From positions 1,768,476 to 1,793,694 of the forward strand of contig BLXT01004186.1 of NCBI GenBank assembly GCA_019648995.1: DNA of 25,219 nucleotides, read 5' to 3'. The notes under the pieces are model-generated. The model was given only the letters and a program-made list of their open reading frames with translations, was not told the origin of the DNA and searched no databases. This document shows, one piece after another, positions 23,201-25,219 of the stretch. Each line of letters opens with the position of its first letter. The first letter of the stretch is position 1. This stretch comes from Plakobranchus ocellatus. Lineage: Eukaryota > Mollusca > Gastropoda > Plakobranchidae. Position numbers and translations under genes: made by a program.

Positions 23201-23783
23201 ACTTGATTATTTTATCAAAAACTCTTTCAACATGTCCTTAAATAACACTTTGATGTGTGCAAAGTAGTGTTCTTCGAAACAATGAAAGTGAACTGTTCAC
23301 AAAACCATTTACAGAGAGGGAAAGAGGACAATGGATGTCAGTGAGGTAGAATTCATGTCAGTTTGGATAGAAGCAAATACTAGGCTTTGCTAAATAAAAA
23401 CTAGGTCTGTTTCTCCTAACCATTGGTAAGTGTCTACTTGTAGAGTGAATGATTGTGGATGGTGCTCATTTTCTCATGATGTTTGAAGAAATGTGGAGAA
23501 GAGATTCCGAAGATTATGATTTTTACTTTTTTTTTTTCAGTGGAGAAAAGAATTGCAGGCCAAACTGGAAGAGGAAGATGATGATGAGGTGAAAACTCTG
23601 AAAGAGAAGCAGAAAGAGGAAGAAAAACAACAGAAAGAGAAAGAAGCTGCCAAGCAGAGAAAGTTTAAGCCAAAGACCACAGCACCCATTTTGTTAAAAG
23701 AACCACAACAGCCAGATTTAGCTCTTCATCGCAATGAGCCGCATTTGAGCAGTAAAGCTAAAAATGTTGAGGTTACTAGTTGA
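8095..23783 (+). CDS. TMEM232: TMEM232 orthologue, 17-exon gene (join of the exons listed below)
   Basis: The coding sequence is 8095-8231, 8907-9018, 9322-9427, 10050-10207, 10645-10689, 10777-10876, 11270-11445, 14018-14223, 15546-15694, 16059-16360, 16942-17092, 17591-17760, 19995-20250, 20556-20737, 21561-21787, 22228-22417, 23541-23783. The sum is 2910 nt, 969 residues plus TGA, with every phase matching across GT-AG introns. I recognise the family from remembered vertebrate TMEM232: an N-terminus like MP..K.P, an HVNLPLAWTE...LAQCKG block (exon 3), IPALFFLAETMLYWL (exon 4), a WVDGMVAIQILGETAKTN block (exons 8-9), WHWEVALTYTETLADIVLY (exon 13) and W.WRIRYGAIRALVRV (exon 14). The human protein is about 657 aa, so this one is long. 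The family is a predicted membrane protein; mouse work links it to the sperm flagellum and male fertility. The C-terminus is a charged coiled-coil-like helix. Family identity is confident; some exon edges are not. Confidence 0.9.
8907..9018 (+). CDS. TMEM232: TMEM232 exon 2
   Basis: Encodes residues 46-83, with NPLEVTEEFVQLFN followed by an acidic/basic helix ending LLERSK. It aligns with the vertebrate ITKEFILRFNQ...ARKIILRCK region. The acceptor is a poly-T tract then TTACCGACAG|GAACC, and the donor is TCAAAG|GTAGAG. The upstream ATG codons at 8821 (another frame) and 8848 (this frame) are not the start: the acceptor tract itself would have to be translated as a run of Phe. Confidence 0.85.
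9322..9427 (+). CDS. TMEM232: TMEM232 exon 3 (family signature block)
   Basis: Encodes residues 84-118: RRCGVKNCGHGSHVNLPLAW, then TEMAQLAQCKGNVQE. The G.G.HV.LP.AWTE..LAQCKG..Q pattern is the part of the protein closest to my memory of the human sequence. Acceptor CATTTAG|AGACG, donor CAGGAAG|GTAAAT, phase 1 at the 3' end. Confidence 0.92.
10050..10207 (+). CDS. TMEM232: TMEM232 exon 4 (hydrophobic helix)
   Basis: Encodes residues 119-171. It contains IPALFFLAETMLYWL, a hydrophobic stretch equivalent to LPALFFVAESVLYRL in the human protein, and ends TSEIKLLK. Acceptor TCTGTTTAG|AGTGT, donor CTTAAG|GTAAGT (near-perfect consensus). The hydrophobic stretch is a candidate membrane segment, though it contains Glu and could instead be a buried helix. 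Confidence 0.92.
10645..10689 (+). CDS. TMEM232: TMEM232 exon 5 (45-nt microexon)
   Basis: Fifteen in-frame codons (MALSVSLHYLCGKMM, residues 172-186), between a strong acceptor (T-tract AATTCAG|ATGG) and donor GATG|GTAAAA. The following intron is only 87 bp. It continues the hydrophobic helical region that follows EIKL.K in the family. Skipping it would keep the frame. Confidence 0.8.
10777..10876 (+). CDS. TMEM232: TMEM232 exon 6
   Basis: Encodes residues 187-219: MGQLVFERLFYHHMAGQLQG and HTESKNRLFTYID. It corresponds to the LRLFIFFLHGHLESFKQHL region of the human protein. Acceptor GTGTATAG|ATGGG, donor TTGATG|GTAAGT, phase 1. Confidence 0.88.
11270..11445 (+). CDS. TMEM232: TMEM232 exon 7
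   Basis: Encodes residues 220-278: GLQSCQEAYNPYPNALLSLR, then FVMEVGKIILADSQL and an acidic linker ending NLEELSL. It matches the family's A.Y..YPN...... F......I pattern. The acceptor is strong (TGTGTGCAG|GTTTG). The donor CTCTG|GTCAGA is weak but is the site that leaves phase 0 for exon 8; the better-looking GTAAGC at 11474 would break the frame. Confidence 0.82.
11791..11830 (+). repeat. Left terminal inverted repeat of element A
   Basis: CACAGCGTCGCATCAGCG followed by ATTCTTTAGCTT. It resembles the reverse complement of element B's right end (CACAGCGCAGCATTATCG, then CTATTTTAGTT). Confidence 0.75.
11863..11895 (+). repeat. GC-rich subterminal AGGTCA cluster, element A
   Basis: AGGTCA at 11863-11868 and 11890-11895 with GGGTCA at 11877-11882, in a locally GC-rich stretch. 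Element B has AGGTCA-type motifs at the equivalent end. They may be transposase-binding repeats. Confidence 0.4.
12455..12770 (-). pseudogene. Transposase C-terminal remnant, element A (frameshifted)
   Basis: Read on the minus strand, the frame gives YMTTYKRLYPGKTIPKQQIL, then LESHCIMHI and FGLSLLGERGTETRIQ before stop codons. The similarity continues after a frame change as HPIITYLEKLEQVGL and, after a second change, as NREQKLRHILPNHLLNI down to a stop at 12455-12457. The same blocks in the same order occur in element B. The E in LLGE.GTE is a candidate for the third catalytic acid of a RAG/Transib/CMC-like DDE domain; that assignment is inference. Confidence 0.75.
13406..13458 (-). repeat. 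Right terminal inverted repeat of element A
   Basis: Reverse complement begins CACAGCGTCGAATTTTCCC and includes ATATTTTAGTTGGGACAGCC, closely matching the left end of element B. Confidence 0.75.
14018..14223 (+). CDS. TMEM232: TMEM232 exon 8
   Basis: Encodes residues 279-346, with DLSPTLWHALDVWRCTSS and LRDALRALAHCGLGLASETW. The family has an LLWHCVAAWSCVQNN-like segment here. Acceptor TTTATTCCCACAG|GTGAC, donor GACTTG|GTATGT. It follows the longest intron (2572 bp), which holds a transposon. Confidence 0.9.
15546..15694 (+). CDS. TMEM232: TMEM232 exon 9
   Basis: Encodes residues 347-396, starting by completing W and reading VDGMVAIQILGETAKTNLAA, equivalent to human WLDSVLALLVLGEAAKLN. It then runs into a Ser/Pro-rich tail (LLTPPLSSRSGRS). 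Acceptor TGTACTGTAG|GGTTG, donor GATCAG|GTATGT, phase 1. This marks the end of the first conserved half. Confidence 0.92.
16059..16360 (+). CDS. TMEM232: TMEM232 exon 10 (acidic disordered insert)
   Basis: Encodes residues 397-497, low in hydrophobics and rich in Asp, Glu, Ser, Asn and Gly (for example DVYDDDDNGNDADRENN and YSSKASLSDIYERSEEG). Acceptor GGTGTTCAG|ATATG. The donor GATCAG|GTTGGT was chosen because it gives phase 0 for exon 11; it is not a strong site. Reading through it meets a stop at 16409-16411. I do not recognise homology for this segment. Confidence 0.75.
16942..17092 (+). CDS. TMEM232: TMEM232 exon 11 (low-complexity insert)
   Basis: Encodes residues 498-547, SVKTTPKQGADADQETSGEA through LPQHNLETRPQ. 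It is hydrophilic with no recognisable domain. Acceptor CAAATAG|TCTGT is pyrimidine-poor; donor CTCAAG|GTAACA. Exons 11 and 12 together are 321 nt, so both can be skipped in frame. Confidence 0.7.
17591..17760 (+). CDS. TMEM232: TMEM232 exon 12 (low-complexity insert)
   Basis: Encodes residues 548-604, Gly/Ser/Arg-rich (ASGGSTLGGHRSQQD, SLDPGRGTGWRAE, SDASSVQTFTNMP). Acceptor TTTCTTTCAATAG|CAAGT, donor ATGCCT|GTAGGT. The intron behind it (2234 bp) contains the second transposon. Confidence 0.75.
18002..18053 (+). repeat. Left terminal inverted repeat of element B
   Basis: CACAGCGTAGCATTTCGCC, then ACATTTTAGTTCACGCTGCC. Shares the heptamer and the TTTTAGTT block with the other three ends. Confidence 0.78.
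18909..19195 (+). pseudogene. Transposase C-terminal remnant, element B (frameshifted)
   Basis: One frame reads ENYMSIYRRMFPHKIIPKQH, then LLEKHCIGHIKKNMFRLGLLG up to 19040. A 1-nt shift then restores similarity as EQGTGNSHQMIAHIEKL, REHGFTNHPKKLHHILTTYL and QIAPALQRVGQLL to a stop at 19193-19195. The IIPKQH...HC...GLLGEQG pattern is like transposase-derived proteins I remember from cnidarian and molluscan genomes (PKxHxLExH and GEQGxES motifs). No upstream catalytic Asp region could be recognised in the 5' half. Confidence 0.78.
19783..19804. repeat. GC-rich subterminal AGGTCA/TGACCT pair, element B
   Basis: TGACCT at 19783-19788 and AGGTCA at 19799-19804 form an everted pair within the GC-rich right subterminal region of element B, comparable to the cluster in element A. 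Confidence 0.4.
19810..19860 (-). repeat. Right terminal inverted repeat of element B
   Basis: Reverse complement begins CACAGCGCAGCATTATCGC followed by TATTTTAGTTCAGTCGGC. It shares the heptamer, the GCATT block and the TTTTAGTTCA block with the left end. Confidence 0.78.
19995..20250 (+). CDS. TMEM232: TMEM232 exon 13 (second conserved half)
   Basis: Encodes residues 605-689. GWHWEVALTYTETLADIVLY and VIQKFALVGMG correspond to WAWNVVYIYTVILAEICLY and LRKTALIGF in the human protein, so family homology resumes here after the insert. A predicted helical/hydrophobic segment, LLDLAFFIAPHEAS, lies near its end. Acceptor TCCATTCAG|CTGTC after a long pyrimidine tract, donor ATGGGG|GTACGC. Confidence 0.92.
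20556..20737 (+). CDS. TMEM232: TMEM232 exon 14
   Basis: Encodes residues 690-750: PNDWSWRIRYGAIRALVRVC, RCLEGDQAREGLRTAAWNTL and a tail LEALKVGQ. It parallels human REWRFHYAALHTLVRVSRKL. It is helical and Arg-rich, resembling an armadillo/HEAT-type helix pair, which is an impression only. Acceptor ATCAACTAG|GTCCC, donor GGACAG|GTAAAG. Confidence 0.92.
21561..21787 (+). CDS. TMEM232: TMEM232 exon 15 (Pro/Ala-rich linker)
   Basis: Encodes residues 751-825. It starts VHTNISKLLDSS and has GLSQIYLPPIPPPSTAVVAA followed by a basic Pro/Ala-rich linker. A LPP.PP motif in this position is a feature I associate with the family. Acceptor ATCATCTAG|GTTCA, donor CTTAA|GTAAGT, phase 2. Confidence 0.88.
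22228..22417 (+). CDS. TMEM232: TMEM232 exon 16 (alternative start at 22324)
   Basis: Encodes residues 826-889 and ends TFDLHRIVEDQ before donor ACCAG|GTGAAG. Two acceptors, GGTAG|TGTGC (exon from 22228) and TTCTCCAG|ACAAG (exon from 22324), are both preceded by strong pyrimidine tracts. Both keep the same frame, being 96 nt apart. The short form reads SLKQELELATALYEQAPDY, which looks more natural. The extra 32 residues include PTFFLFFS, which is simply the translated pyrimidine tract. I keep the longer limits but consider the shorter exon at least as likely. Confidence 0.75.
23541..23783 (+). CDS. TMEM232: TMEM232 exon 17 (C-terminal charged helix, stop)
   Basis: Encodes residues 890-969, starting WRKELQAKLEEEDDDEVKTL, then a Lys/Glu/Gln-rich stretch (roughly residues 908-932) likely to form a coiled coil or long single helix. 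It ends NVEVTS and TGA at 23781. It joins exon 16 as IVEDQ-WRKEL. Acceptor: a 12-base T tract then CAG|TGGAG. Confidence 0.9.
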   Translation, partial: WRKELQAKLEEEDDDEVKTLKEKQKEEEKQQKEKEAAKQRKFKPKTTAPILLKEPQQPDLALHRNEPHLSSKAKNVEVTS

Positions 23784-24082
23784 ATATGCATGTTGGTCTT
23801 TTTTTTTTTCAATAATTTTTTTCTTCATTTTGAATATATTATTTTGTTAAGCTGCATCATGGTCATACCAGTCCTGGGGGTAACACGTTTATCAAACTGA
23901 GTGTACAGCTTATTGCATATTTTAGCAGTCAAGCTATGAGTAAGATTATACTGTTCTAAAGGCTAAAATATAGCACATTTATAGAAACGGGATATTGAGA
24001 AAAACTCATTGAAGTTGAGAATGTTAGATAGTAAGGAAAGTATAGATCATTATAGTCAGTGTAAATGTAAGTGAAACATATT

Positions 24083-24175
24083 AATAAAAAATAAAATATT
24101 AAATTCAGACCTACATAGATTGACACTTTACCAGATGGTTGATCTGTAAATATTCTATATTTTCACCCAAATAAA
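24083..24175 (+). terminator. Candidate TMEM232 poly(A) signals
   Basis: AATAAA hexamers at 24083-24088, 24090-24095 and 24170-24175 lie 300-392 nt past the TMEM232 stop. The last is followed about 40 nt later by a T/G-rich TGCCTGTCTGTT, a plausible downstream element. A further AATAAA is at 24543-24548. Which is used cannot be decided from sequence alone. Confidence 0.5.
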
Positions 24176-25013
24176 AGCATTTTAACAAGACTATTTATGA
24201 ACTCATCACCACTTGCCTGTCTGTTACACTTTCAAGATCCTTAACCCGTCATCATTACTTGTGCATTATTTCTTTCATCTTTGAAAAAACATCCAAAGTT
24301 CTGTCTTGACATACCTGGTGTGTCATGGGTAGAAACTTATTGGGATCAGTATGATGTACATAAAACTTCATATTATTTTCTTTATTTCATAACATTACAG
24401 CACTTAAGCACTGGCAAAAATCGGGCCAAAATACTGGCAGATTTGACTTCTTCAGTATTTTGAATAATATTGATTTTTGAGAGTTATCGTGTCTAATAGT
24501 CAAGCAAGCCCCAGTTTGTTAAGCCAATCCTTACAATTTTTTAATAAAAAAAAAAAAACGAAAAGAAAAAACGGGCAAAATTGAATCACCGAACCCTGAT
24601 TGTAACAAAGGGGTCAACCCATTTTCTGTATTGGCTTCTGTGTATGGTTATTCAACCTTCCAACCTATCTTGTAATTTTCTTCCTCAATGTATCTTTCAT
24701 GTAGGTGATACATTGGCTCCTCTTTTCATTTATTAAGGCCCCATATGGGGTATTCTTTCCTGTCTTTTAGATTTTTTTAATATATTTTTCTTTAAACAAG
24801 TAAAGTTTTCAAACTACTTTTTTTTTTCTTAAACCCAATGCCTCATTCTCTTTACTTTCACTCATTCAGACAGGCCCAAGGTGTATGCTAAATCAACATT
24901 TTCACTTCATGTAACTCTGACTGTTCTATTTTTAACATTCAAACTGTTTTAACATCCTAGGTATTTTTCCTCAATCAAAACATTTTGGTATCTTAGATTG
25001 TGTTTTACTGGCA

Positions 25014-25115
25014 TACAGTCAACACTGCTTAAGTCGATGTCAAGGGGACATAATTAAAAAGATCGACTTAGATAAAAATCGACTTACGTGATTTTTTTAG
25101 TTATCTCCCTTGATT
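25014..25115 (+). mobile_element. Possible DNA-transposon/MITE fragment with mollusc-type motif
   Basis: TA followed by CAGTCAACACTGCTTAAGTC looks like a Tc1/mariner-type terminus. Inside, TAAGTCGAT (25030-25038) is inverted against ATCGACTTA at 25062-25070, which is repeated at 25078-25086. AGTTATCTCCCTT (25099-25111) is a motif I associate with dispersed repeats in molluscan genomes. No second terminus is found in the window. Confidence 0.35.
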
Positions 25116-25126
25116 GAAGTACCAAT

Positions 25127-25203
25127 ACACACACACACACACACATACTCTCTCTCTCTCTCTCTCTCTTTCTTTATATATTTATTTCTATATATAATAT
25201 ATA
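25127..25203 (+). repeat. (CA)n(CT)n(TA)n compound microsatellite
   Basis: CA 25127-25146, CT about 25148-25170, then AT-rich TATA runs. Confidence 0.95.
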
Positions 25204-25219
25204 TTTTTTCATTCCTTTT

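Larger units (their letters stand above)
23784..25219. other. 3' UTR and downstream non-coding region
   Basis: AT-rich sequence after the TMEM232 stop, with poly(A) signals, an A-rich run at about 24546-24557 and terminal repeats. No coding frame is supported. Confidence 0.7.

Noticed and set aside
1..25219. CRISPR arrays, operons, bacterial promoters or ribosome binding sites, rRNA or intact tRNA genes
   Set aside because: The window is eukaryotic with spliced exons; no such structures are seen. The only tRNA-like signal is the SINE-like head at 5181.

Overview
This is a eukaryotic, AT-rich genomic window, almost certainly from a marine invertebrate animal. It has GT-AG introns of about 0.1-2.6 kb, many poly-T tracts and long microsatellites. 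A short motif near the right end (AGTTATCTCCCTT) is one I associate with dispersed repeats of molluscan genomes, so a mollusc or other lophotrochozoan is my best guess, from memory and not from a search.

One protein-coding gene is clearly present. A plus-strand, 17-exon gene from 8095 to 23783 encodes a TMEM232 (transmembrane protein 232) orthologue. Every junction keeps the reading frame, and the spliced product is 969 aa (937 aa with an alternative acceptor at exon 16). TMEM232 is a conserved metazoan protein linked to sperm-tail function. This version is much longer than my memory of the human protein (about 657 aa). A large part of the excess is a roughly 210-residue Ser/Asp/Glu/Gly-rich segment encoded by exons 10-12, placed between two conserved blocks.

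Layout: 1-7840 is non-coding, with microsatellites, a probable tRNA-derived SINE with a 41-bp tandem repeat and an ATTAT tail (about 5181-5602), and an isolated consensus RFX X-box (921-934). A CpG-richer promoter-like segment lies at 7845-7945, followed by the TMEM232 gene. The 3' region (23784-25219) carries poly(A) signals, a possible DNA-transposon terminus and CA/CT/TA microsatellites.

The most notable structures are two related, decayed DNA transposons inside the TMEM232 introns. Element A (11791-13458, intron 7, antisense to the gene) and element B (18002-19860, intron 12, sense) each begin CACAGCG and end CGCTGTG. They are flanked by perfect 4-bp duplications (TCTT and GGAG). Both contain a frameshifted remnant of the same transposase C-terminus, with a PKQ.xLE.HCI block followed by F.L.LLGE.GT. 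Termini, 4-bp duplications and the E-rich motif suggest the Chapaev branch of the CMC/RAG-Transib-like transposases. The two longest introns of the gene are the two that host these insertions.
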